A stretch of 36,681 nt of DNA from Clostridia bacterium. GTDB lineage: Bacteria > Bacillota_A > Clostridia > Oscillospirales > CAG-272. Where the stretch lies: assembly GCA_017462125.1 (NCBI GenBank), contig JAFTRQ010000131.1, positions 1 through 36,681 of the forward strand. Direction: 5' to 3'. Below are positions 16,133 through 25,359 of the stretch, one piece after another. Numbering within the stretch: position 1 is the stretch's first letter; every line of letters starts with the position of its first letter. The position numbers and the translations under genes were made by a program. The notes under the pieces are model-generated. The model did not search any database and had not been told where the DNA came from. It saw only the letters and a program-made list of their open reading frames with translations.

Positions 16133-17761
16133 ATGAAAAAAGAAATCTATATTCTTGACGGAATCTCCCTGACTCCGGATAAGCCTCTTGAGGAGGCTGT
16201 CCGATTAGCGGAGAAAAAGCTGAAGAGCGTGGGCATTTCCGCGGATTCCTGCTCTTTGAATCTTTATAAAAAATCCGTGGACGCAAGACGGAAGGACGAT
16301 GTCAGACTGATCTGTGCCGTATCGGTCACTCCGAGGGGATCCTTTTCGGAGAAGACCGCGGGTAGATTGAAGCGCCTTGGTGCCCGTGCCGTGGAGCTTG
16401 ATGAGATCGAGGTGTCTTACGGTAGCGAAGGGATGTCTGCAAGACCGCTTGTGGTTGGTATGGGACCTGCAGGTATGTTTTGCGCGCTGATTTTGGCTGA
16501 GCACGGTTACCGTCCCATCATCATCGACCGAGGCGATTCGGTTGCCGACCGAGTAGCGGCTATGGAACGCTTCTATACCTCCCATATTCTGGATGAGGAT
16601 TCCAATATCCAATTCGGAGCAGGCGGTGCGGGAACGTTTTCGGACGGCAAGCTACTGACAAGGATCAACGATCCCAAATGTACCTACGTTCTGAAGACCT
16701 TGGCTCGCTTTGGCGCTCCTGAGGAGATCACAATGAAGGCAAAGCCTCACATCGGTACGGATATCCTGAGAAGCGTGGTTGATAATATTCTTCGACATAT
16801 CGAAAGCCTTGGCGGAGAAGTGATCTATCGCTGTAAGTTGACCTCTCTTGACGAGAGATCGGACGGTACGGTAGAAGCGAAAACTACGAAGGGAAGCTTT
16901 TCGTGTTCCTGCGCGGTGCTTGCATTGGGTCACAGCGCAAGAGATACCTACGAGATGCTCCTGCAAAACGGATATGAAATGATCCCGAAGCCTATTTCCG
17001 TAGGCGTTCGTATCGAGCATAAAAGATCCCATATCGAGGAAGCGCTTTACGGTCGCTTCGCGGGAACCCCCTCGTTGGGTGCGGCGGAATACGCGCTGTC
17101 CGATACCAAGGGCGACAGAGGCGTTTATACCTTTTGTATGTGCCCGGGCGGTGAGGTCGTTGCGGCGGCAAGCGAGTGCGGCGGCGTTGTGGTCAACGGT
17201 ATGAGTCACTTTGCACGTGACGGTGTCAATTCCAATTCCGCGGTTGCCGTTTCGGTGAGAGTGGAGGACTTCGAGTCTGTCAACGGCAGCTTGGTTTTAG
17301 GAGCCATCGACTTTCAGAGAAGGATCGAGCGGCGCGCCTTTGTAGCGGGTGGCGGCGATTACAGAGTCCCTGTGCAGACGGTAGGCGATTTTATGAGGGG
17401 TGTTGCAGAGAAAGAGCCCTATGAGGTTATGCCCACCTATATGGGCGGCGATCACTTCAAGGTGGCACATATGGATGATGTGCTTCCTGATTTCGTTTGT
17501 GATTCGCTCCGGTACGGGCTTGCCTCGTTTGACAAAAAGATCAAGGGCTTTGCGGCTGACGGCGCGTTGCTTTCGGGCGCGGAGACCAGAACCTCGTCTC
17601 CCTTGAGAATATTGCGAGGAGAAAATATGCAGGCACTTGGCAAGGGAAGCATCTATCCTTGCGGAGAGGGCGCAGGCTATGCGGGCGGAATTACAAGCGC
17701 GGCGGTGGACGGCATTAAGGTCGCACTTGCCATCGCGGCAAGATTCAAGCCCTTTGATTAA
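16133..17761 (+). CDS. FAD-dependent dehydrogenase, COG2509-like
   Basis: A 542-residue flavoprotein resembling the uncharacterised FAD-dependent dehydrogenases of COG2509. The first 95 residues form a small domain with basic patches. A Rossmann dinucleotide site VVGMGPAGMF (about 106-115) and IIIDRG follow. QFGAGGAGTFSDGKLLTRI (about 161-179) is a family hallmark, and the closing GEGAGYAGGITSAAVDG places the flavin pyrophosphate. No signal peptide or cofactor Cys cluster is seen. Substrate unknown. It starts 11 bases after cdaR with a weak site (GGTG), so it is probably part of the cdaA-cdaR transcript. Confidence 0.85.
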   Translation: MKKEIYILDGISLTPDKPLEEAVRLAEKKLKSVGISADSCSLNLYKKSVDARRKDDVRLICAVSVTPRGSFSEKTAGRLKRLGARAVELDEIEVSYGSEGMSARPLVVGMGPAGMFCALILAEHGYRPIIIDRGDSVADRVAAMERFYTSHILDEDSNIQFGAGGAGTFSDGKLLTRINDPKCTYVLKTLARFGAPEEITMKAKPHIGTDILRSVVDNILRHIESLGGEVIYRCKLTSLDERSDGTVEAKTTKGSFSCSCAVLALGHSARDTYEMLLQNGYEMIPKPISVGVRIEHKRSHIEEALYGRFAGTPSLGAAEYALSDTKGDRGVYTFCMCPGGEVVAAASECGGVVVNGMSHFARDGVNSNSAVAVSVRVEDFESVNGSLVLGAIDFQRRIERRAFVAGGGDYRVPVQTVGDFMRGVAEKEPYEVMPTYMGGDHFKVAHMDDVLPDFVCDSLRYGLASFDKKIKGFAADGALLSGAETRTSSPLRILRGENMQALGKGSIYPCGEGAGYAGGITSAAVDGIKVALAIAARFKPFD

Positions 17762-17772
17762 CGAATGAAAAC

Positions 17773-17788
17773 GAAAGCATCTGCTTTC
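17773..17788 (+). other. small stem-loop before recJ
   Basis: GAAAGC (17773-17778) and GCTTTC (17783-17788) can pair across ATCT. No T run follows, so termination is unlikely. Confidence 0.3.
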
Positions 17789-17810
17789 ATACGATAATTT
17801 TGGAGTGAAA

Positions 17811-19988
17811 ATGAAATTTACTGAAAAGAAAAAGGTCTGGTCACTGCGGTATACGCCGGGAAACAGGGAGATCGACGAGGCAATCGATCGTATCGCCCGA
17901 GAGAACGGTATATCTCGCGTTGCAGCCGGAATTATATATAACAGAGGCTATGAAACGGCAAATGCCGCGAGCATCTTTTTGACCTCGTCGATAAGCGAGC
18001 TTCATGATCCGAGACTTATGAAGGATATGGATCGGGCGGTAGCGCGCGTAGAGCGTGCCCTTGCGGAGCATGAGCGTATAACAGTATACGGCGACTATGA
18101 CGTGGACGGCGTTACCGCTGTGACGCTGATCTATCTTTACCTCAAGTCCCGCGGAGCCGATATCAATTATTATATCCCCTCAAGAAGTAAGGAGGGCTAC
18201 GGCCTTTCAGAGATGGCGCTGGACAATCTGAAGAAGAACGGCACCGATCTGATCGTCACCGTAGATACGGGTATCACGGCAAATGCCGAGGCTGAATATG
18301 CCAAGGCGTTGGGAATGGAGATGGTCATAACCGACCACCACGAATGCCATGCCTGTCTTCCCGATGCCTGCGCTGTGGTGAATCCTCACCGTCCCGACTG
18401 TGAGTATCCCTTCAAGGAGCTTGCGGGAGTTGGTGTGGTGTTCAAGCTTGTGTGCGCGTTGGAGATCAGCCGCTGTAAGGATGAAAGTCCTCTTTGCTGT
18501 GTAGAGCGGATATTCTCCGAGTACGCAGACCTTGCCGCTATCGGTACGGTGGCAGACGTAATGCCCCTGTCGGATGAAAACCGTGTGATCGTGAAGCACG
18601 GACTTGCGGCGCTGTCCGAGACCGAGCGCTGTGGACTTGCGGCTTTGATAGAGGCGGCAAGTAATCCTTCAAACGCAAGAAATTCCGCAGGCGATAAGCT
18701 GCAGAAAAAGAGAAAGATCAACGCAGGCTTCATAGGCTTTGCTCTTGCCCCCAGAATCAATGCGGCGGGCAGAATCAGCTCTGCGGAAAAAGCCGTGGCG
18801 CTCCTCCTTTCAGACAGAGAGGACGAGGCGGCGTTGATGGCACAGGAGCTTTGTGAGATCAATCTCAGACGTCAGAAGGAAGAGAACAGTATCGCTGAGG
18901 AAGCTTATAAGATCATAGAGGAAACTCACGATTTTGAAAACGATAAGGTCATCGTGCTTCATGCCGATAATTGGCAGCAGGGAATCATCGGTATCGTATC
19001 CTCAAGGATCACCGAAAGATACGGTCTGCCCTCTATCCTGATCTCATTCGACGGTGCCACAGAGGACGTCGGTAAGGGATCGGGCCGAAGCATCAAGGGA
19101 ATGAACCTTGTAGACGCACTTGGCTATTGCAGTGATCTGTTGGTTCGCTTCGGCGGTCACGAGCTTGCTGCGGGACTCAGTGTAAGTCGTTCCAATATTG
19201 ATGAGTTCCGTAAGCGTATCAACGAATACGCGAGGGAACAGCTGACCGAGGATATGTCCTGCATCCGCTACGAGGTTGATTGTGAGGTGGATGCGGAGGA
19301 TATCGGTCTGCCCTTGGCACAGGAGATCGCCACCTTGGAGCCCTTCGGTGTTGCCAATCCTACCCCTGTGTTCCTTGTGAAGAATATGACTGTCAATAAG
19401 ATCATTTCTATGGGAGCGGGCAAGCATTCCAAGCTGTTGCTGACCTCTTCTGACCGTACCTATCAGGCGGTCTGCTTTGGAATGGCGCCTACCGAACTTG
19501 AGTTTTATCCCGGAGAGCAGGTCGATCTGCTCTGTCAGATCAACGTCAATGAATTCCGCGGACAGTCTACCGTACAGCTTGTGGTACAGGACGTTCGACT
19601 TTCGGGTGAGTGCCTGCAGGAATATGACAGCGAAGAGGCAAGATATCGCGAGATCCTTGACGGCGCAAGCTTCAGCCATAGCGAGGACGTGATCCCCACA
19701 AGATCGGATATTGCCGAGATCTACCGCCTGCTTCGTCAGGAATGTGTTGGCGGACACACTTCGTTTACTTACCGTATGCTACGCTCCAAGCTTGGCGAAT
19801 ACGCGCATATGCACGTAAGCTACACCAAGCTGAGATTTGCGATCTCCATACTTGACGACATCCGCGTCTGCGGCGTAGACGAGGAGCAGAACGGATGCAT
19901 CTCCGTAGAGGTGTACAGAAACGCCGCAAAAACCAATATCGAGTTGTCCGAAACCTATAAGCGCTTGCTTGGCCAATGCGGTGCGTAA
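17811..19988 (+). CDS. recJ: single-stranded-DNA-specific exonuclease RecJ
   Basis: A 725-residue 5'-to-3' single-strand exonuclease used in recombination and repair. The DHH-domain motifs are intact: DYDVDG (residues 95-100), VDTGIT, and DHH at 175-177 (TDHHE). The DHHA1 part carries GSGRSIKG and GGHELAAG (448-455), followed by an OB-fold region (about 510-590). A C-terminal extension of about 140 residues includes a helix-rich segment (IAEIYRLLRQ, then SFTYRMLRSKLG), which looks winged-helix-like. The ATG at 17811 lies 5 bases after TGGAG; the GTG at 17805 would overlap that site. recJ next to relA and dtd is a recurrent clostridial order. Confidence 0.95.
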   Translation: MKFTEKKKVWSLRYTPGNREIDEAIDRIARENGISRVAAGIIYNRGYETANAASIFLTSSISELHDPRLMKDMDRAVARVERALAEHERITVYGDYDVDGVTAVTLIYLYLKSRGADINYYIPSRSKEGYGLSEMALDNLKKNGTDLIVTVDTGITANAEAEYAKALGMEMVITDHHECHACLPDACAVVNPHRPDCEYPFKELAGVGVVFKLVCALEISRCKDESPLCCVERIFSEYADLAAIGTVADVMPLSDENRVIVKHGLAALSETERCGLAALIEAASNPSNARNSAGDKLQKKRKINAGFIGFALAPRINAAGRISSAEKAVALLLSDREDEAALMAQELCEINLRRQKEENSIAEEAYKIIEETHDFENDKVIVLHADNWQQGIIGIVSSRITERYGLPSILISFDGATEDVGKGSGRSIKGMNLVDALGYCSDLLVRFGGHELAAGLSVSRSNIDEFRKRINEYAREQLTEDMSCIRYEVDCEVDAEDIGLPLAQEIATLEPFGVANPTPVFLVKNMTVNKIISMGAGKHSKLLLTSSDRTYQAVCFGMAPTELEFYPGEQVDLLCQINVNEFRGQSTVQLVVQDVRLSGECLQEYDSEEARYREILDGASFSHSEDVIPTRSDIAEIYRLLRQECVGGHTSFTYRMLRSKLGEYAHMHVSYTKLRFAISILDDIRVCGVDEEQNGCISVEVYRNAAKTNIELSETYKRLLGQCGA

Positions 19989-20018
19989 TGCTGACGGACA
20001 CATCATTTTGATTGAATC

Positions 20019-20036
20019 TGCCCCCGAGACGGGGCA
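20019..20036 (+). other. GC-rich stem-loop in the relA leader
   Basis: TGCCCC (20019-20024) pairs with GGGGCA (20031-20036) around a 6-base loop, ending 14 bases before the relA ATG and just before its weak site (CAGGA). It lacks a T run. It may slow translation initiation, but that is speculative. Confidence 0.4.
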
Positions 20037-20050
20037 CACAGGAATAAACT

Positions 20051-22300
20051 ATGGACACTAACGTTGTACACGATTCGACAAGCCCTGTCGAATTTAATGC
20101 GAAAAAATTGATGGATCTTCTCCGTGTTACGGGTAAGAAGTATGATCTTGAGAAGATCCAGAAGGCTTATGAATATGCCGCAGAGCTTCATGAGGGTCAG
20201 TTCCGCGCCAGCGGCGAGCCCTATATCTCCCATCCCCTTGCGGTTGCGGAGATCGTTGCGGGACTTGAGCTGGATACGGATTCGATCTGTGCCGCTCTGC
20301 TTCACGATACCGTGGAGGATTGCGCGGATAAGACCGATATCAAGGAGATACAAAAGCTTTTCGGAGCTGACGTAGCACTTCTTGTAGACGGTCTTACAAA
20401 GCTCGTTTCCCTTGAGATCGAGGATAAAGAAGAACAGCATATAGAGAACCTGCGTAAGATGCTTTTGGCGATGGCAAAGGACGTCCGCGTTATCTTCATC
20501 AAGCTTTGCGACAGATTGCATAATATGCGTACGCTTGACGCAAAGGCGGAGCATAAGAGAAGACTGACCGCCCTTGAAACGATGCACGTGTATGCCCCCC
20601 TCGCTCACCGACTCGGTATGCAGAAGATCAAGCAGGAGCTTGAGAATATGGGCTTGCAGCATCTTGACCCCATCGGATACAGCGAGGTCAAGGGCGATAT
20701 CGAGAGTAAATACGGCAAGAGCCTGAATTTCATTGAGAATATCAGAGCGATGATCTCGGAAAAGCTGAACGAGAACAGCATACATTATACGCTGGAGGGT
20801 CGAATCAAGACGGTTTACAGCATCTATAAAAAGATGTATAACCAAAACAAGAGCTTCGATGAGATCTACGACTTTTATGCCTTGCGCGTCATCGTGGAGA
20901 CAGAGCTTGAGTGCTATGCCGTGCTGGGTATCATTCACGAAATGTTCAACTCGATCCCCGGTCGATTCAAGGACTATATCTCTACGCCTAAGCCCAATAT
21001 GTACCGCTCGCTCCACACCACCGTCATCGGTCGTGACGGCATCCCCTTTGAGGTGCAGATCAGAACTCGGGAGATGCACCATATTGCGGAGTACGGTATC
21101 GCGGCGCATTGGAAGTATAAATCCGGCGCATCCTCCAAGGAGGATATGGACAAGAAGCTGGAATGGATCGCAAGGCTGATCGAGACCGAGGACGGAACTC
21201 GCGACCCCGACGAGTTTATGGACGCGCTGAAGACCGATATCTTCCACGACGAGGTCTTTGCCTTTACGCCTAAGGGAGATATTATCGCTCTGCCTCAGGG
21301 CGCGACGGTCATCGACTTCGCATACGCCATTCACTCCGCCGTGGGCAATAAGATGATTGGAGCCAAGATCAACGGTATGATCGTTCCCATTGACCGCACC
21401 GTTCAGAACGGTGAGATCGTTGAGGTCCTGACCTCGGCGAATTCCAAGGGACCCAGCCGCGATTGGCTGAATATCGTCAGAACAAGTGAATCCCGTTCCA
21501 AGATCCGTCAGTGGTTCAAGAAGGAATCCCGAACCGAGAATATTGCTCTCGGTAAGTCGATCATAGAAGGCGAGATCAAGAAATATAACGTCAAAATGAC
21601 CGATCAGCAGAAGGCTGAGGCCGTTGCTGCCGCCGCGCAGAAGATCGGATTCGCAAGTGCGGATGACCTGTATAATACCATCGGCTACGGCGGTATTCCG
21701 CTGAACAAGTTCGGCAACAAGCTCAAGGATGAGATCATGAAGCTGAATACGGTAGAGGTCGAGCCCGTTCCCGTAACCGATGAAACGCTCGTCCAAAACC
21801 AAAAGATGCAGATGCCCAAGAACATCAAGTCAAACGGCGGCATCGTGGTAGACGGTGAAAGCGGATGTCAGGTCAAGTTCGCCAAGTGCTGTAATCCCTT
21901 GCCCGGCGACGACGTGGTGGGATTTGTAACCAAGGGATACGGAATCTCTATCCATAAAAAGGATTGCCCCAACGTGCTTGAGGGTATGAAGAACGATGCC
22001 AACCGTGACCGTTGGAAGGTCGCATATTGGGAAGCATCCGAGCAGGGCGGTCACAGAGACGTCTATGAGGCTTTGCTCCAGCTCTTCACCGAGGACAGAG
22101 TGGGTATGCTTGCAGACGTGGCAGTAGCGCTTGCCGATATGAAGGTTGCGATCCTGCACGTCAACTCTCAGAAGAGAAACAACGGCAGATGTATCATCAG
22201 TCTGAAGATCAGCTGTAAGAATATCGAGCACTATAACTCCATCGTTTCAAGACTCCGTTCGCTTGACGGAGTTGAGAGTGTTGCGCGCGGATTTTCGTGA
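20051..22300 (+). CDS. relA: bifunctional (p)ppGpp synthetase/hydrolase
   Basis: A 749-residue RelA/SpoT homologue that makes and degrades the stringent-response alarmone (p)ppGpp. The hydrolase HD domain is intact, with ISHPLAVAE and H85-D-T-V-E89-D90. The synthetase domain has RFKD (305-308), ending in the STPKPNMYRSLHT stretch. The C-terminal half holds a TGS domain (about 395-460), a zinc-finger-like CCNPLPGDD region (about 615-640) and an ACT domain (about 670-745), which sense ribosome state. Both catalytic sites appear functional, so this is the long Rel of Gram-positive bacteria. The ribosome binding site is weak and preceded by a stem-loop. dtd follows 54 bases downstream. Confidence 0.96.
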   Translation: MDTNVVHDSTSPVEFNAKKLMDLLRVTGKKYDLEKIQKAYEYAAELHEGQFRASGEPYISHPLAVAEIVAGLELDTDSICAALLHDTVEDCADKTDIKEIQKLFGADVALLVDGLTKLVSLEIEDKEEQHIENLRKMLLAMAKDVRVIFIKLCDRLHNMRTLDAKAEHKRRLTALETMHVYAPLAHRLGMQKIKQELENMGLQHLDPIGYSEVKGDIESKYGKSLNFIENIRAMISEKLNENSIHYTLEGRIKTVYSIYKKMYNQNKSFDEIYDFYALRVIVETELECYAVLGIIHEMFNSIPGRFKDYISTPKPNMYRSLHTTVIGRDGIPFEVQIRTREMHHIAEYGIAAHWKYKSGASSKEDMDKKLEWIARLIETEDGTRDPDEFMDALKTDIFHDEVFAFTPKGDIIALPQGATVIDFAYAIHSAVGNKMIGAKINGMIVPIDRTVQNGEIVEVLTSANSKGPSRDWLNIVRTSESRSKIRQWFKKESRTENIALGKSIIEGEIKKYNVKMTDQQKAEAVAAAAQKIGFASADDLYNTIGYGGIPLNKFGNKLKDEIMKLNTVEVEPVPVTDETLVQNQKMQMPKNIKSNGGIVVDGESGCQVKFAKCCNPLPGDDVVGFVTKGYGISIHKKDCPNVLEGMKNDANRDRWKVAYWEASEQGGHRDVYEALLQLFTEDRVGMLADVAVALADMKVAILHVNSQKRNNGRCIISLKISCKNIEHYNSIVSRLRSLDGVESVARGFS

Positions 22301-22354
22301 TAATGGAGTAACGCGCCGTAAGGCAAATCAGAAACAGAAAAGGAAGACAGGACA

Positions 22355-22816
22355 ATGAAAGCAGTATTGCAGAGAGTAAAAAATGCGAACGTGAGGGTAG
22401 ACGGCGAGGTCGTCGGAGAATGCGGCGAGGGCTTGATGATCCTCTTGGGTGTGGCGAAGGGCGACACCGAGGAGGACGCAAGACTTCTTGCAACCAAAAT
22501 ATGTAACCTTCGCATCTTTACCGATGAAAACGATAAAATGAACCTGTCAGTTAAAAATATCGACGGGGAAGCGCTTGTGATCTCGCAATTTACCTTGATG
22601 GCGAATTATAAGCACGGCAATCGCCCCGATTATCTCGAGTCAGCCGCGCCCGATGAGGCAAACAGACTCTATGAATACTTCAAATCCCTGATGTCAGCGG
22701 AGCTGAAGCACGTGGGATGCGGCGTGTTTGGCGCGCATATGGAGGTCTCGCTTGTGAATAACGGACCCGTTACCATCGTAATGGACAGCGAAGTGCTGAA
22801 AAAGAAAAAGGATTAA
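22355..22816 (+). CDS. dtd: D-aminoacyl-tRNA deacylase
   Basis: A 153-residue Dtd that hydrolyses D-aminoacyl-tRNA to stop D-amino acids entering protein. Length is normal for the family. Visible are the N-terminal MKAVLQRVKNA strand, SQFTLMAN (the catalytic SQFT motif), and NNGPVTIVMD with the cross-subunit GP-containing motif that rejects L-amino acids. AAAAGGAAGA precedes the ATG. It follows relA, an arrangement seen in many Bacillota. Confidence 0.96.
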   Translation: MKAVLQRVKNANVRVDGEVVGECGEGLMILLGVAKGDTEEDARLLATKICNLRIFTDENDKMNLSVKNIDGEALVISQFTLMANYKHGNRPDYLESAAPDEANRLYEYFKSLMSAELKHVGCGVFGAHMEVSLVNNGPVTIVMDSEVLKKKKD

Positions 22817-22844
22817 AAGGGAAGAAAGGTCAGGAAACGGACAA

Positions 22845-24344
22845 ATGAAGCTTAATATAAGCGGCAACATCAATGCATATTACGTGCAAACTCTTTGCAT
22901 GATCTTTTTCCCGGGCGAAAAGTTTTCCGAGAAGGCAGAAGAGGACCCTGAGGTCGCCTCTCCCGAGTTGAATCTCTCCTTAGAGGAAAACGAGGACGGT
23001 GTAAAGGTTATGGCAGAGCTTTCTCTGGATGAAAAGTATGCATCCTGTGAGAAGGTGTATCCTATCCGTGAGGATATTACATACGACAGACTCAAAAAGA
23101 TCGCTGTGGGTGACGCGGTGCTCTCGGTTTGCAGTGAGGTCATCGGTTACCGCCCCTCCTGGGGAATGCTTGTGGGTGTGAGACCCTCCAAGGTAGCTAC
23201 CGAGCTCTTTGCGTCGGGAATGTCCAAGACACGTGTCAAGAAGGCTCTCGTCAGCGACTATTTCGTGATTCCCAAAAAGGCGGCACTTGCTACCGAGGTG
23301 GCGCTCAACGAGGCGGAATTTGTGGAAAAGGTCGACCCGAAGGCGTGCAGCGTCTATATTTCCATCCCTTTTTGCCCCACAAGATGCGCATATTGCTCCT
23401 TTGTGTCATATACTTCTAAAAAGCTGCTCTCCACGATCCCCGATTATTTGATCGCTTTGGGTAGGGAGATCAAAAAAACCTTTGATACCATCAAAGAGCT
23501 TGGCTTGCACGTAAAAACGATCTACATCGGCGGCGGAACGCCTACTATTCTTGACGAAACACAGCTTGCTTGGCTTCTTTCCACCGTAGAAGAGAATATC
23601 GACGTTTCCACCGTGGAAGAATATACCCTTGAGGCGGGAAGACCCGATACTATTACCGAGGGTAAGATGCGTGTTGCCGCGGCACACGGCATCACAAGGA
23701 TCAGCGTCAATCCCCAAACGCTGAACGACGACGTGCTCCGTATCATCGGGCGCTCCCATACCGCAGAGGATTTTTTGCGCGCATATGAGATTGCAAGAAA
23801 TTCGGGAATTCCCACCATCAATACCGACGTGATCGCAGGTCTTCCCGGAGATAAGTTCGCAAGCTTTGCCGCGTCCTACGATAAGATCCTGTCACTTCGT
23901 CCCGAAAATCTGACCGTCCATACCTTCAGCGTTAAGAAGGCAAGTGACGCGCTCAAGAGCTTCAGCCATATCTATTCGGTTCGCGGAGGCGACGTGGGCA
24001 AGTGCGTGGATTATTCGCAGATCAAGGCACAGCACGAGGGCTATGCGCCCTATTATATGTACCGTCAGAAGAATACGGTGGGTAACTACGAGAACGTGGG
24101 CTTTTCTTTGGACGGTAAAAAGGGTCTTTATAACATCTATATGATGGAGGAGATCCATTCGATCTTCGCCGCGGGAGCAGGCGCAGTGTCGAAATTTGTG
24201 GATTATGCTCCCGTTAACGGTGAAAAACGTACTATCGAAAGATTTTTTAATCAAAAATACCCTTATGAATATCTGGCGGAGGACAAGACAGACGAGAAGT
24301 TGAATGCGGCTCGTGAGTTTTACGTCCGCAGAGGACTTGTCTGA
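22845..24344 (+). CDS. hemZ: coproporphyrinogen dehydrogenase-like radical SAM protein HemZ
   Basis: A 499-residue radical SAM enzyme of the HemN/HemZ group. An N-terminal domain of about 165 residues precedes the [4Fe-4S] motif C177-x3-C181-x2-C184 (PFCPTRCAYCSF). Next come YIGGGTPT, a SAM-binding stretch (TLEAGRPDT) and RISVNPQTLND, all standard for the group. HemZ was named for oxygen-independent coproporphyrinogen oxidation, but many homologues may serve other roles such as haem handling. No other haem gene is in the window. It begins 29 bases after dtd, and its 3' end is followed by a kinase gene with its own strong site. Confidence 0.9.
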   Translation: MKLNISGNINAYYVQTLCMIFFPGEKFSEKAEEDPEVASPELNLSLEENEDGVKVMAELSLDEKYASCEKVYPIREDITYDRLKKIAVGDAVLSVCSEVIGYRPSWGMLVGVRPSKVATELFASGMSKTRVKKALVSDYFVIPKKAALATEVALNEAEFVEKVDPKACSVYISIPFCPTRCAYCSFVSYTSKKLLSTIPDYLIALGREIKKTFDTIKELGLHVKTIYIGGGTPTILDETQLAWLLSTVEENIDVSTVEEYTLEAGRPDTITEGKMRVAAAHGITRISVNPQTLNDDVLRIIGRSHTAEDFLRAYEIARNSGIPTINTDVIAGLPGDKFASFAASYDKILSLRPENLTVHTFSVKKASDALKSFSHIYSVRGGDVGKCVDYSQIKAQHEGYAPYYMYRQKNTVGNYENVGFSLDGKKGLYNIYMMEEIHSIFAAGAGAVSKFVDYAPVNGEKRTIERFFNQKYPYEYLAEDKTDEKLNAAREFYVRRGLV

Positions 24345-24402
24345 TCTCTGCCGAAGAAATCTTCCGTGCGGCGTTTTTCTTGCTTGCAAGGAGGTGCTTT
24401 TT

Positions 24403-25326
24403 GTGCAAAGGAATCTGAATACAGAAAGGATTCCCTATAAAAAGGGATTTCTCAGAATCGACAAGAATTTTATAAAAGAATGTGATAAGGAATTTGATGC
24501 AAGGCTTGAGCGCGCCGTGGCGCATCTGAGCGAGGATAAAAGCATCAGAGTGATTGGGCTGACGGGCCCAACCTGCTCGGGAAAGACCACGGCGGCAAAA
24601 AAGCTGATCGCCCACCTCGGCGACGAGGAGAGAAGGGTCTGCACCGTCTCGCTGGACGATTTTTTCAAGGATCAGTTCTCCCGAGAAGAGCTGAAGGAAG
24701 CCGATCCCACCAAGCTTGATTTCGATTCGCCCGATACGCTGGATACCGAGCTGCTCGGTGAGTTTTTGGATGCCTTGTTCGCCAAAGGAAAAGCGAAAAA
24801 ACCGATCTTTGATTTTGTCAGCGGAGAGAGAAGCCGCTATGAGGAGGTCGAGCTCGACGGCGATGACGTGTTGCTGTTTGAGGGCATTCAGGTGCTCTAT
24901 CCCTCGGTGCTTTCGATCATAGAGGCGCACGGCGGTTCGGTTCTTTGTGTCCGTCCCGAAAGCGGGATCAAGGTGGAGGACAGAATGTTTGAGCCTAATT
25001 TGATCCGTCTTTTCCGCAGATTGGTTCGGGACAGTAATTTCCGCGGTGCATCCACAGGCTTTACAATGGGGCTTTGGGACAGTGTCCGAAGAAACGAGGA
25101 TCTGAACATCTTTCCGTATATGGACAGATGTAACGTGGTTATCGATACCACTCTTTCGTATGAGCTGAACGTTCTCGCACCCTATCTGCGTCGCCTGCTT
25201 GGTGATGTTGCGGCAGACGACAGGCATTTCAGCCGTTGCCGTCAGTTTATGGAAATGATCGAGGGAATCGAGGAGATCGATACCGATGCGATCGCTCCCA
25301 CGTCTCTTTACCGAGAATTTGTTTAA
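24403..25326 (+). CDS. uridine kinase/phosphoribulokinase-family P-loop kinase
   Basis: A 307-residue kinase of the URK/PRK P-loop family, which phosphorylates nucleosides or related sugars. Walker A is G55-P-T-C-S-G60-K61-T62. It is followed by the family VSLDDFFKD segment with substrate-contacting Asp residues, DFDSPDTLD, and LLFEGIQVLYP (Walker B-like). The GTG at 24403 was chosen because AAGGAGGTG lies 6 bases upstream; the frame is open to an ATG at 24304 inside hemZ, which lacks a site. About 50 residues precede the P-loop. No TGS domain is fused, unlike the longer clostridial nucleoside kinases. The substrate is not certain. Confidence 0.85.
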   Translation: MQRNLNTERIPYKKGFLRIDKNFIKECDKEFDARLERAVAHLSEDKSIRVIGLTGPTCSGKTTAAKKLIAHLGDEERRVCTVSLDDFFKDQFSREELKEADPTKLDFDSPDTLDTELLGEFLDALFAKGKAKKPIFDFVSGERSRYEEVELDGDDVLLFEGIQVLYPSVLSIIEAHGGSVLCVRPESGIKVEDRMFEPNLIRLFRRLVRDSNFRGASTGFTMGLWDSVRRNEDLNIFPYMDRCNVVIDTTLSYELNVLAPYLRRLLGDVAADDRHFSRCRQFMEMIEGIEEIDTDAIAPTSLYREFV

Positions 25327-25359
25327 ATTTGAGATCAATCAAAAATGAAGGATAGAAAA

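Noticed and set aside
20003..21802. Antisense open frame of about 600 codons opposite relA, with similar long frames opposite pncB (12517-14001), the aminotransferase (10281-11468) and the cdaR end (15069-16286)
   Set aside because: They lie exactly opposite well-recognised genes, lack ribosome sites and give no family-like protein. They arise because TTA, CTA and TCA codons are rare in the sense genes.
24304..24402. Earlier ATG for the P-loop kinase inside hemZ
   Set aside because: No ribosome site, whereas AAGGAGGTG precedes the GTG at 24403 at ideal distance.
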